This document shows positions 36,830 to 48,640 of a stretch of DNA of 64,000 nucleotides, piece by piece; positions within the stretch are counted from its first letter, which is position 1; every line of letters starts with the position of its first letter. The DNA is taken from assembly GCA_022577435.1 (NCBI GenBank), contig JAKOON010000007.1:17159881-17223880 (forward strand), written 5' to 3'. The notes beneath the pieces were generated by a model, which was given only the letters and a program-made list of their open reading frames with translations, had not been told where the DNA came from and did not search any database. Origin of the DNA: Embiotoca jacksoni (taxonomy: Eukaryota; Chordata; Actinopteri; Embiotocidae). A program made the translations under genes and the position numbers.

Positions 36830-37810
36830 AGTTTTGGAACATAACTGAGTACATTACATCAAGTCCTCCAACCGCTACAATCATATGGTTCAAATACGAC
36901 CCACAGGAGTGTTTCCTAAATTAGCGTCCCCGGTTAGGTTCAGGCACAAAAACACTTTGTCAAGGTTAAGCAAAGATAATATTTTGGGTTAAAATGATCA
37001 CTTAGCGGCACAGTGGTGCATTGGTTAGCATTGTCGCCTCACAGCAAAAAGGTTCGAATCCGGTCCTGGGCCTTTCTGTGCGGAGTTCGCATGTTCTCCC
37101 TGTGCTTGAGTGGTTTCTCTCCGGGTACTCTGGCTTCCTCCCAACATCCAAAAACATGCACCTCAGGTTAATTGGTGGTTCTAGAAATTGCCCTTAGGTG
37201 TGAATGAGATTGTGAATGGTCTTTGTTTCCGTCAGTCTCTCTGTGGCCCTGTGATGGACTGGCGATCTGTCCAAGGTGGACCCTGCCTTCACCCTAAGTG
37301 AGCTGGGATAGGCTCCAGCCCCCCTCCCCCACTCCCCCCGTCCCCCCGTGACCCTGTTCAGGATAAAGCGGGTATAGATAATGGATGGATAGATGATCAC
37401 TTAAATAATGAGGGTGAAAGTTACGTCTTCCTTAGCGTCATGCAGCATTCATCGTCATGGCAACAGTAAATGTGTTTTTTAAAAACTGTCCCAACTTGCC
37501 ACCATTGTATCCACCCAACCCACCTCCTCCTAACAAGAAAAGACACATTATATAGACGTCATCTGAACTGCGTCACCTCTGCAGCTCACATTCATCTGCC
37601 TACCGTGACAATGAGTCCTAATTGACCTCCAATTGGCATTGTTTCCACGATACTGACACACATTACGTGCCACCGCTACGTAATCAGGTGTTAATAGGTT
37701 GTGGTCATTTCATGTAAGGTCAATGGATATCAAATGACGAGACACCCAAGACAGCAGATTGTTGTTGGTTACACCGACCACTAGAGGTCATTTAACATAA
37801 CAACCTAACT
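36830..37810. repeat. Older interspersed repeat interrupted by a family C copy
   Basis: Flanking segments 36830-37004 and 37393-37810 read as one block once the SINE-like copy is removed. The left side has cggttaggttcaggcacaaaaac and ttttgggttaaaatgatcac, and the right side continues acttaaataatgagggtgaaag. Such ggttaggtt..gcacaaaaac sequence is, from memory, part of a common fish repeat. The family and its outer limits are uncertain. Confidence 0.4.
37005..37392 (+). mobile_element. SINE-like repeat, family C copy 3, with target duplication
   Basis: This is the most complete copy. It starts gcggcacagtggtgcattgg, has an intact B-box-like ggttcgaatcc (37051-37061), and ends gtatagataatggatggatag. 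It is bounded by the exact 11-bp direct repeat atgatcactta at 36994-37004 and 37393-37403. A target duplication of this length fits LINE-driven retroposition better than the 8-bp duplication typical of hAT elements. Confidence 0.85.
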
Positions 37811-38248
37811 GTTCTATGGAGTTGTTACTTGGAGGAGGAAAGTCTCCAACATTTAGTACATTTTAAAAAAATCACAGCTGTGTTAAAAATAACCAACAGA
37901 AATGGATGGCAATTAAATGCTAAATCACTATGACACTGTCCTCCCAAGAAGAATGACAGCATCAGTCATTTTCACACAATGTATATTTATTTTCTGAGTG
38001 ACAAAGCCCTCTTGTGTACTTCATATCTGACAATTAGGACGCGGACAAAGGAAGAAGTCCGGTGGTGTTGTCATCAATCTTATTTGGAGAAAACGCTTTT
38101 AAGTCACAGTTCATTTCCTGTTTTAGTATTTTTTTTTCAATTATGAGTTTATTATTGTCAAACAAAGAACTTTGTTCTGGCCAAATGTGTCTAAGTTGGA
38201 GTTTTGTCCCTAAACCTAACCAAACCTTAATGTTGGTGTTGCACCTTG

Positions 38249-38524
38249 GGAGGCTGTGGCTCAGACAGTAGAGTGGGTTGAACACTAATCAGAAGGTTGG
38301 TGGTTCAATCCCCAGCTCCTCCTGTCCACATGCCAAAGTGTCCTTGAGCAAGACACTGAACCCTAAGTTGCTCCTGATGTTGTACCATCAGTGTGTGAAT
38401 GTTCTCCTGATGGCAGCACCTTGCATGGTGATCTGTCTCATTAGTGGGTGAATGGAAAAACCATGTTAAAGCGCTTTGAGACCGAAAGGTGATAAAGCGC
38501 TATACAAGTACAGACCATTTACCT
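38249..38524 (+). mobile_element. tRNA-derived SINE
   Basis: The 5' head has a Pol III A box (tggctcagacag, 38257-38268) and B box (ggttcaatccc, 38302-38312) spaced as in a tRNA gene. The body has gtccttgagcaagacactga, ccctaagttgctcc and the tail taaagcgctttgagacc, aagcgctatacaagtacag, which I recall as a widespread teleost SINE. It is a diverged copy, not a functional tRNA. Confidence 0.8.
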
Positions 38525-41167
38525 TGTATATCTGATTTTTTTTGAAGGGCCCAGATTGATGAAGCTGTCTTGTTAAAAGAGGAGAAAGAAGTCCCTGCGG
38601 ATTTACTCAAAATGTATTAAAATTATTAATTTGAAATAAAAGGAAAGTTTATTGGAAATTATAAAAATGGTAGTCTATATTTTTGGCCAATAAAAAGCAG
38701 CAATGTAATCACCACAGTGTAAGTGATGGATCTAAAGTGTAGCATGTCTTGTTTTGTGGTTTCATGTGATTCCAAGTGTGGTGCAGATGTGGTCGCTATG
38801 TCTCACTTAACCTCGCCTCTAGTGAGAGTGCAGACCCCTGTTACCAAGGGTGACAGACGGATCGACTCCATCTGAGGAGAAGAGTCCTCGAGGTACGAGA
38901 GAGACATCTCTTCTCCTCTCTGCGGGCTTGAAACATGTAACTCTGCTGGCAAGATTACCACTCATCGTGTGCCAGCCCCTCTCTGGCATGTTAACATTCA
39001 TTTCCTCCATCCGGTGCAACTCCAGCGTGAATAAGCTCGTGTTCAGAGAGATGGCGAGGACAGCCAAGAGGCCCTGCAGCTCCAATCTATTCCCCCTGTC
39101 AACTTCCCACCCCTCGCCTGGAGTTTGATGTCATCCACCTCCGTCTCTACATCTCATCCTCAGCATCCCTCTCTCTCTCTTTCATCCCCCCACATTTATT
39201 TCTTTTCCTCTCGTTCTTACGCGCTGCTGTGCGAGAAGATGCATGATTTATGAAGCTCTATTTTTACCAGTTACTGAGGAGAAAGAAAGGAGAGAAAGAG
39301 CGACAGAGAGAAGGAAAGAAAAAGAATAGATGGAGGGGAGTGCGAAGTGCGAGCCCAAGGGGAAGGAGGACAGGAGTGTGGAGGAGACATCCATCACCCT
39401 GCGACCCCTCGGCTGAAAATGAAGATGGGAAGTAGGTTGAGACAGAAATATGATGGATCTGACCAAGATTAGAGGAGATATACTGCAGAGGACACGAGTT
39501 GTGTGTTGTTACACACTCGACACAGTTGGGTGCTTAGTTATATCAAATACGTCTTTGTGTGCCTGTAACAGTTGTTGTCAGTAACACACTTTTCATCAGC
39601 TGTCTTTTTAGGTGTCGTCCTCTTTGTGCACATGAACATCAAATCACATCCAAACTGTTGCTCCACTGAAGAAACAAAAGCATTGATTAAATCTCTGCTG
39701 CATTTTTATGACTTGTTAATCCATTAAAACATGTGGGCAGGAACCAGACCCAGCTTTTAAACATGTAATAAATCATGTTTACATATCATCTAACTTATTG
39801 TTTATCATGTTTAAATATTATTAATGTGAGACGTGTTTAATTTGAATTAGAAAAGGCAAACTGTGGTGCTTAAAAGTCCCCAAAGACTCGATCTGGAGTT
39901 TGTTTGACAATGTAAATTAAGATACATTTGCATGTATAATTAAAAGCAGAGCATTTGACTTAATGATGAAAAATAAGCCTTTTGTTTGTTTAGCTGATCT
40001 AATTGAATAATGGGCCTTTTAGCTGTTTACACAGAGAAATTAACAATTTCTTTCATGGATTTTGCTTTCAGAAGAAAGATGACAATTTGAGCAAATGTTT
40101 TGAAAATAATGAAAGCCAGTTCAGCTTTTAAGTTAAATTTGCTTACTGATCATTTAATTATTTCTCATTTTGGTTGCTCATATCATTTGCCATAATATTC
40201 TTTGCATCAAAGATCCATTTATCAAACCCTCACTGTTCTCCCAATGCGGCCAATTAGCTCCTCATTGCACCTTCTTAGGGCATCTATCACATTGATCGGG
40301 CCTGTTTTCCATCTTACTTTAAAGAGAGCATCACGTCCCAACATCATGTCAGCACTGTTGATAAAATCTAAATTACATGATGCTTTAAAAGCTTTTCACA
40401 GCTTTGACTGCAGAGCTGTTAGTAAGAAGTTTGAAATCCATTTTTATCACAAGTGTCTCTTCAAACAACAACAAACAATACATATTTCATTCTGAATTAA
40501 ACTATCATCCTCACATCATCTATTTTAGTGAGATTAACATCCTCAGTTTAGTCCAGTTTTTAGTCACCTGTTTCAGCATTGACAGTTTTACCACCTGCCA
40601 CTGTGTAAGGGTTATGTTTTTACCTTTGATCAGTGTATTTCACTGGTCCATGTACACAGTATACAACCACTCTTACCCTTACATTAGACTTTGACTCACA
40701 TGTTACCTCTGGCTCAGCAAGTCCCAACCAGGGGGTGCATATTCCCTCAGGGGGAACTTCTGGAGCTGCCAGAGGCTACGATTGTGGAGCTCAGCGAGTT
40801 GGAAATACTGCATATCGACATTTTTACAAATAAACCAGTTTGATGGAAACCTGTAAAATTACAGTTTACTTTTGACAGACGTCTATCATGGTGAGATAAT
40901 ATGACACAGATTACATTGAGAAACAGCAGCGAGTAGCGATGACAATACCAAGACAGACCACTCAAAGTTAGCACCACAGTAACGGAGCGATGAATGTTGA
41001 CATGCTGTTTCCCTCCTTCACAAGTTAAGAGCTTTGGTACAGTCATGGTTATCATATTTGTAACATTAGCTGGTCTGAAAACACTGTGTTTTCCTCACAA
41101 TATACCACACTGGATATACAAATGCTTTATTCATGAAACAACTCATATTAGAGATGGCAGCAGTTTA
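38525..41167. other. gpc3: Intronic sequence, nothing firm
   Basis: Pyrimidine- and purine-rich patches at 39150-39380 open frames on both strands. A gtcccaaccagggggtgc phrase at 40719-40736 hints at another old repeat. No gene was seen. Confidence 0.5.
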
Positions 41168-41533
41168 AAAAGGCAGAGCTGTACACCTGTCAGTTCACCA
41201 GAAGATACCGTGTCAGTGTCACGTTTTGCTTCGCCTAGGCGTGAAAGCACACACATATATAACAACTGAAAAAGGAGGTCAGGGTTGATTGCATGAAAAA
41301 CACAAAACTTTCACCTTGAAGACTGATGTTTAAGTCTGTGAGAAAGCAAAAGTCTATGTAGATTTATTTTAATAAACCTAAGTAAGTTATTTACAACTGA
41401 ATTTATTTAACTTACACAACATACAATACGTAACTCACTATATTATGTATGTATTTACGTACATAACATAGTTAAAGTTATATTTTTTAACCTAAGCCTT
41501 GATCTTTTCCTGAACCTTACCACATGGTTGAAA
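41168..41533 (+). mobile_element. MITE-like element, family A copy 3
   Basis: Shares cacctgtcagttcacca, gtgtcagtgtcacgttttgc, ttcgcctaggcgtgaaag and ggaggtcagggtt with the copies at 12196 and 23119, and ends near cctgaaccttaccacatgg. The outermost terminal repeat is not preserved. Confidence 0.6.
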
Positions 41534-41866
41534 ATAGGACTCTTCCTCCCTCCAACCAAGTCATTCATAACCATGGATGTATTGAGAGACAGAAACGACA
41601 CCGTCACTCAGCTTTCCTTCCAGTTTATCCAATCAAAATACATAAAGTTAGTTGAGCTCTGCTGTTGTCGTTATCGCTCACATTCAAGTATTTCATAAGT
41701 GAGCGACTTCACAACGTAACATCTTTCCTACAGTTTAGACTAAAAAAACTAAAGAACCTAAAATGTGGCTCCAGTTGCTCTTTCAGTAATCATTTTTGAA
41801 ATCCTGCTGCTCAATCAGAGAAGACGAGACACTGAGACATCTGAGTAGTGTGACCCTCACCAGGCA

Positions 41867-41921
41867 TTCTTCTTCTTCTTCTTCTTCTTCTTCTTCTTCT
41901 TTTTCTTCTTCTTCTTCTTCT
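41867..41921 (+). repeat. (TTC)n tandem repeat
   Basis: Near-pure TTC/CTT trinucleotide array. GAA/TTC repeats can form triplex structures. Confidence 0.95.
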
Positions 41922-42342
41922 CTGAAATTTTAACAACCCTTTCACGAGATTGGCCGCAATGCATCATGTTAATGTCAGCTAAAAGTGGAAATGTAGAGTT
42001 GAAATGTTCATCTTACAACTACAAAGAAAGTATTGTTGTACTAACAGAAGTGGTGTTAACGACATCCGAGTTCAAATCTGACGACAGCTAAACTTTGTAA
42101 TTTTGATTAAAATCTCAAAGTGCAACAATATCTGTATCTGTGTCTGACAGACTGAATGACTCATCTCCAGCCCAGACAGTACAATATCCATCTCAAGTCT
42201 GGCATTACTTTACTTCTGACATACAGTAGAGTGAGACTCCCTCATTTCCTCTTCACTGGGTGAATTTGAAAAGCCTCCAGCTGAAATAGGATGTCTATGA
42301 TGTGAGCATTTCACCAGAAGGCAGTCGCTGGTGACAACAATC

Positions 42343-42402
42343 CGAGGAGGAAGAGGAAGATGAGGAGGATGAAGAGGAAGAGGAGGAGGAGGCGGAGGAG
42401 GG
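42343..42402 (+). repeat. (GAG/GGA)n-rich tandem repeat
   Basis: Imperfect purine-only trinucleotide tract, polarity opposite to the TTC array 420 bp upstream. Confidence 0.85.
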
Positions 42403-42742
42403 CTGAGTGCTGAGTGATGACTCAGTCCCTCCCCTGAGCCTCGACCCCCCTGTAACACAAACATTTCTCACCAAATATTCTGCAATATGTTGTTACAGCT
42501 GTGCGTGGCATCTCACCTCCTTCAGCCTCTGATTGGATCATCTTCCCTCTTGAAACTGTTTGCCAGTTAAAAACTCTTCCCCATCAAAATGAATGTGAAA
42601 CCCTGATCGCAAATCGGTGCTGGGCCCACATGCGTTTCCATTGATTTGTTTGGAGTTTATCTTTACACCATGTTTGCACAAGCAGAGTGCTGCATGCAAC
42701 GCGAGACGCAGGTGTGCAAGAGCATCAAGGTGTGTAGACTGT

Positions 42743-42743
<1 letters not shown>

Positions 42744-42830
<87 letters not shown>
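42744..42830 (+). repeat. (GT)n microsatellite, about 87 bp
   Basis: Pure GT array, first of five within 1.2 kb. Confidence 0.98.
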
Positions 42831-42832
<2 letters not shown>

Positions 42833-43255
42833 AGTTGTATTACCGGCCGTCAGCACCTCTCTCCCTCCGTGAGGCAGCCTGCTCAGTGCAGATAAAAGTG
42901 TACAGATATTTCTGAGCTCTCACGCTGAGCCATGCTTTATCTGCAGACTCTCCTGTTGGTTGTGTTAGTCCAGCCCTGGGTGATATTAATACCCCACTAA
43001 TGAGCCCCTTCCTTGAAGAATCCGGAAACAATCAGCGGGTTGGGGTGTGCGTGCTGAATCGGTCTCTCCCCTGTGCCACAACTCCCCTACGGCTTGCCGG
43101 GAAAGCACAAACAGAAAAAAGGAGGAACGCAGCTCCAATCACATTAATCATGGCCTGCGGGAGCACCGGCACCCGCTGCAGGCGTACGAGAACCAGAGTA
43201 TCACATGAGAGGAAGATGGGGAGGGAGAGAGTGGGCTGGCAGAGACAATGGGCTG

Positions 43256-43257
<2 letters not shown>

Positions 43258-43317
<60 letters not shown>
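43258..43317 (+). repeat. (GT)n microsatellite, about 60 bp
   Basis: Pure GT array, second of the cluster. Confidence 0.98.
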
Positions 43318-43318
<1 letters not shown>

Positions 43319-43429
43319 GTACGCGTGTGATTTCCCCAAGAACACGGTAGGGGTGTATTAGTGGTGAAGGCTAGTCAGGCTGTTAGTAAATGCCTTGTGC
43401 AGGAGAAGTCAACCATCTGTGACTGTCAG

Positions 43430-43539
<110 letters not shown>

Positions 43540-43611
43540 CCTTGGAAGATAAGGCCGTATTGATTAACCCTGATGATTCTGCGTTCCAACTGATCAGCAT
43601 TTGTCCACTGA

Positions 43612-43614
<3 letters not shown>

Positions 43615-43674
<60 letters not shown>
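43615..43674 (+). repeat. (TG)n microsatellite, about 60 bp
   Basis: Pure TG array, fourth of the cluster. Confidence 0.98.
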
Positions 43675-43676
<2 letters not shown>

Positions 43677-43793
43677 TGATATAAGTATATTCTGATTCTG
43701 TGGGAGTGTGTGTGTTTATCATGTTAATGGATTACAGTAGGTGCATTATGTTCAAATGAATAATAGCTTGACGATTCATTTTTATTATGCTGG

Positions 43794-44350
<557 letters not shown>

Positions 44351-44609
44351 GAGGATACAATGACTTGTTTGTTATGCAAATCCCCCCCCCCTGCTTTCAT
44401 CCTTCCCAAAAATAAACAAACCCAAACAGATGACAATTTGCTCAGCTGAGTTAAGGCCGTCAGCTTGACTGCCGACAGGTTCTTACTGTCTGCAGTGTCA
44501 CTGCTGTTAAGAGTTTGAATAAACAGGCTGAGGAAGAGGATGCAGTGAAACATGAGTGGGGTGAAGAGGTGCGTGGAGCTGAGCTGTCGTTTTCTCCTCT
44601 CCTCCACAG

Positions 44610-44752
44610 GTGAGCGGGATGTGTGGACACACTCCTCAGCGGGCCTCTCGCTCCGTCGGATCCCCTCCTCCCCGGCCTCCAGCCGCCTCTGCAGCCCGTA
44701 GTGCTGAGCCTTCATCCTCGGACTCTGATGAGACTCTGGCCAGCCTCCGCAG
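44610..44752 (+). CDS. gpc3: gpc3 exon with furin-type cleavage site and linker
   Basis: This 143-bp exon lies between acceptor ctcctccacag and donor AG|gtgagc, entering in phase 0 and leaving in phase 2. It encodes VSGMCGHTPQRASRSVGS, a Pro/Ala/Ser-rich stretch, and then DETLASLR. The cysteine and the Q-R-x-x-R-S arrangement align with the region of GPC3 where a furin-like convertase cleaves the core into N- and C-terminal chains. The local motif is R-A-S-R followed by S, with codons at 44640-44651. The linker after it is divergent and low in complexity, while DETLASLRR restores clear homology. The exon is short but is supported by splice phase, position and motif order. Confidence 0.88.
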
Positions 44753-45267
44753 GTGAGCAAATCAGGGTCTGTAATCCAGGACCCCTTCAGATGAATGTTG
44801 GAGCAGCGCTGCCTCTCCGGAGCGCTGCAGGGCCAGTATGTGTCTGACAGACTTATATTGCCGCCGACACTGTGGACAGGTTCCCTCCTGTTTCCTTGTG
44901 ACATTCAGGCTTTCTCCACTTGAGTGTTTTTAACACCTCTGATGCAGTAACTGGCTTAAATGAACAGTGTGATAATGCCCAGCGGGGCGGCTGGCCTCAG
45001 CAGCACAATGGCCAGATTAATGTCAATTAGGAATAGAGACGCAGTTTATTCGAGCCTCTTTTCCTCTCTCCTTCTCAAGGGGGATCTAATCGACTTACTT
45101 TCACTGTTATCAGGCTGAATTCCCTGTCTCATACTATCTCTGCCTTCCTCATTCGGTAGTTTAATCCCTGCTCCTCTCTCTGCTGATGAATGAGAGTCAT
45201 ATTTAACTGAAGTTTTTATTCTTGGTCTCTTTCTGTGTTGAACATGTCCTCTTCTCACTCACCTCAG
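44753..45267 (+). other. gpc3: gpc3 intron, 515 bp
   Basis: This short phase-2 intron runs from gtgagc to acctcag. The split Arg codon AG|G is completed by the first base of the next exon. I see no repeat or extra open frame of interest in it. Confidence 0.85.
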
Positions 45268-45393
45268 GGAGTTCATAACCAACCTGAAAGGCTTCAGCTC
45301 CTTCTACAGTGGTCTCGGGGAGGCGTTGTGCAGCCGTGAGCCAGCTCCAGTGAACCACTCCCTCTGCTGGAACGGGCAGGAGATGACAGACAG
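45268..45393 (+). CDS. gpc3: gpc3 exon: CWNGQE segment
   Basis: This 126-bp exon runs from acceptor cactcacctcag to donor AG|gtaaac. It enters and leaves in phase 2, so its length is a multiple of three. It encodes EFITNLKGFSSFYSGLGEAL, a cysteine, then PAPVNHSLCWNGQEMTDR. LCWNGQE is a hallmark of the GPC3/GPC5 branch. NHS is an N-glycosylation sequon. The two cysteines complete the ten visible in the window. Because the exon is symmetric, skipping it would keep the frame but remove both cysteines. No sign of such skipping is visible in the DNA itself. Confidence 0.9.
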
Positions 45394-46279
45394 GTAAACC
45401 AGGGGGCCATTTGTTTGGGTTTTGCTGCTATAAAACATACTGCAAAGACTTTATGCACCCAGAGACAAACCCACACCACTGACAGTGCAGCTGGTTTATT
45501 GGCTTTCTAAATGGTCACTTATACAAACAGTCTGCTCTGATTCCTGACTTCCCAACACACCAGCATCACATCCAGGAGTGGAGGTGATTTGAAGGGTAAG
45601 TTTGCCCAGAGCTGATGAGCTCCAGCCGAGGCCCCCCTCCTCCTCTCCCACCAGTGTGAGTGTAAATCTTGACTTTGGCTCTATGGGATGTTATTAATGT
45701 CAGGCGCGCTGTCACCTTCTTCTCGCTTAGTTAATTACCGTTTCGATCGTTCTCTCCTCCTTCATCCCGCATCTCCTGTGCCCCGCTGCACAGCCGCATT
45801 CGGTTTCCACAATATTTCAATTCACCCCTGTCCTTTGGCTTCACACATCATAACTTCTCTCTTCCTTCGGCGCGCTGTCGGGCCGGCCCCAATTTCAATT
45901 TGGCTTAGATACTTACAGATATCATCGTTTTTTCCTTTTCTTTCTTTTTTTGTTTTTTTTGGTCTTGTAAATTATGTGTAGAAGTGAATCAATGCAGAGG
46001 CTCACATTTCAGATGAGAAGCACTGCAGGTTAATGTTTTACCCCTTGTTCGCAAGTTGGACTGAGAGTAAGTGCTTTTCTCAAACTGCTGAAAAATAAAA
46101 TTGTCACCAAGATAGAAGAGAGGCTGAATCTGAGGAGGAGACAGCAGGTTGGCAAGGGGGCAGCGCTGTCCTGAGGGGATGATTACAAGCTGGACCAAAC
46201 GGTGCGATAGGAGGGTGCAGGGAGGCAAGGAAGGAGACAAAATGATGGAGAGATTAGGATGTCTTGCAGCAAGCAATTT

Positions 46280-46745
46280 TCCATGTCATCTGCGAGGGCA
46301 TACGCCTGCAAATTCACTCCGGGTACACTTTCACTCTCCCAGATTTGTTCTGGATCATCTTCCATTATCTTCGGAGATGGGACCCGCTCCACAGACAAAC
46401 GTGGCATTCACTCAGCGCATTGTCTCACGGAGATAAATTTAGCTCGGGTAGGTGGGGAGGATAAACACCGGAGGGGTCGGGTACTGAATGTCTGCAATAC
46501 TTGAGGAGTGATCTTTCGGCGCTAAATGAGGCTCTTTTCATTAGGCGTGTTTACCATCCCACCTGAAACCGAGATCAGAGGAGCAACACTTTTCATCACA
46601 TCAAAGAGCGTTACACTGATAACGGCGATAAAGGCGCCACGGCGGATCAGCTCAAAACATCTCCATTCCTCTATTGGATCTAATGATAGTGTAAATTCAA
46701 ATGTGTGTGTGATAACTGATAAAAGATAAGATCCGGCACCAACTG
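46280..46745. other. Low-repeat intronic block, possible conserved element
   Basis: Complex, GC-balanced sequence inside the 4.4-kb intron without repeats. Several frames are open on both strands (46149-46504) but none has protein features. A constrained non-coding element is the likeliest positive reading. Confidence 0.22.
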
Positions 46746-46893
46746 TGAACATTTCATTTAAGGATATGAGAGTTAAGATCAGAAAGTGAGGAGAGATTTA
46801 CATTTTTCTTTTGCATGAGGATAATCTGACTTTTTGAAGAGATCAGGGGGCTGTCTTTTATTTCAAACTGATATTTGATTTCAGCCTTACTTT

Positions 46894-46911
46894 AAAAAAA
46901 AAAAAAAAAAA
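46894..46911 (+). repeat. Poly(A) run, 18 bases
   Basis: Simple A-homopolymer preceded by cagccttacttt. No retroposed body recognised. Confidence 0.7.
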
Positions 46912-47179
46912 TCATGTTTAGATAAAAAGACATCATGTCGTCACCCCTAAGATTCATAAAGGTGCACTCTGCCATGTGCAAAGGACCTTCTCACTTTTGG
47001 GGTTTTATTGTAACCTACATTTATTCATTCTATCAATTTATTTTGATTAGGACCATGTAAGTTGGGCGACATGAGTGTAAATGTCTCAGTGCCCATTGTC
47101 GTTAAATTGATGTTAAATTAGTTGTTAAAACACATCACATCAACAAGTGTAAGAGTCTACAGACATGTTGCTGCTCTTT

Positions 47180-47580
47180 ACTGTTCAGTGGTGCTTTGAG
47201 CTATATATTTATGTCCGCACGCTAACATGTTTCTCTCCATCTTTTACTAATTAGTGCTAACCATGAAGTGAAACTGAGGCTGATGGGAGTGTTGTACTTT
47301 AGCAGGTATTTAGCGTTAAGTCAAAATATAGGAAATAAGATAATTTACAATTCTTCTTGATGGTGAGGTAAGTCAAAGGATCCCCAAAGAGAATCATCAT
47401 GAATGTCATGAGCAAATTTCATCCAATGGCTGTTCAGTTCACAAAAAAGCACAGACGTCAACCTCATGGTGGTATTAAAAGTAAAAGTAAATCAAATATT
47501 TAAAAAATTTAATTAAAAGTTACATTTTCACGACTGTCCATCCGATAGTTGTTGAGGCTGTTTCACAGCAGAGCACGGAC
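47180..47580 (+). repeat. Interspersed repeat, family D copy 1
   Basis: Ordered blocks ctttgagct, cgctaacatg, gtgaaactgaggctgatggg, agcaggtatttag, caaatttcatccaatggct and cgatagttgttgaggctgtttcac match the plan of 52290-52800. I recall this as a common fish dispersed repeat containing 'aaatttcat..caatccatccaa'. Confidence 0.6.
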
Positions 47581-48434
47581 TGACAGACTGAAAAAAAATC
47601 TCTGAGTTGTGTTTTCAAGCCGAAAGGTTCAAAGAAAACATAAATAACTCAGAGGATGTTGTTGGTTCTTTACAAAGTGAAATCTAAAGTTCAGCTCTCT
47701 CTCCACCCCAGTACACAGCTCCTTTTATCAAAATCTGATTTTTTTTTGCTCACCATGACATTCAGCCAGAGGAGGTGCGGTGTATTAAGAGTAACAACCA
47801 CACTGTTAACACACCTCATCCGCTGACCTCTGACCTCTGACCCTGTCCGTGTGTTTGGTTCTGGAAGCGTGATCCATCAGGTGGTGTGAAAAGTGCCAGT
47901 CTTCATCACCTGGACTCCGTCTCTCTTTGTCTCCTCCACCTCTGCCGTGTGCTCTGATGTCTCCTTCAGACTGGACCAAACAGCGCGGTAACTGGTGTGA
48001 GATTAGATTCGGTTATCATGAGAGTTAAGTGATCTGATCAGCTCTACTAACAGCGAACAACAACACGGAAACGAATGGATAACAAACTGAGAGCTGACGA
48101 TGAGACTATCATCAGTGAGGAGCTATTATATGGCGATACATGTTGAATTATGGTGCGGTAAAATGATCTGACGTGAAACACGAACCTGCCTCGGATCCTT
48201 ATTCTCACTCACAATCTCCCTCTTCTAATCCTCCTTCCTCGACCTATATTTCCTCTTTTCTTCCCCCTAATTGATCACACACCTTTCCATTATTAATGTA
48301 ATAATTAGCAGCGGCGAGGGTATGAGATCATGGCTAAAAAGGAGAATAAATAACTGGGGAAATGTCATTTGAGATTAATGAAAAGTCTGACTTAGGGAAG
48401 AGCGAAAGACTGATGAATGGAAATGGCAGCTGAA

Positions 48435-48436
<2 letters not shown>

Positions 48437-48520
<84 letters not shown>
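48437..48520 (+). repeat. (GT)n microsatellite, about 84 bp
   Basis: Pure GT array followed by gcgtgcgtg, 68 bp before a complementary AC array. Confidence 0.98.
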
Positions 48521-48525
<5 letters not shown>

Positions 48526-48586
48526 CGTGAGAGCTCTCAGAGTGTCACAGAGATGAGAACAGAGTATGCCCTCATGCTTTACACAG

Positions 48587-48588
<2 letters not shown>

Positions 48589-48626
<38 letters not shown>

Positions 48627-48640
48627 ACACACACACACAC
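48589..48640 (+). repeat. (AC)n microsatellite, about 52 bp
   Basis: AC array with one ATAC interruption, complementary to the preceding GT array. Confidence 0.98.

Noticed and set aside
38249..38330. A tRNA gene, because both Pol III boxes are present.
   Set aside because: No cloverleaf with paired acceptor arms can be drawn, and the sequence continues into a known type of SINE body.
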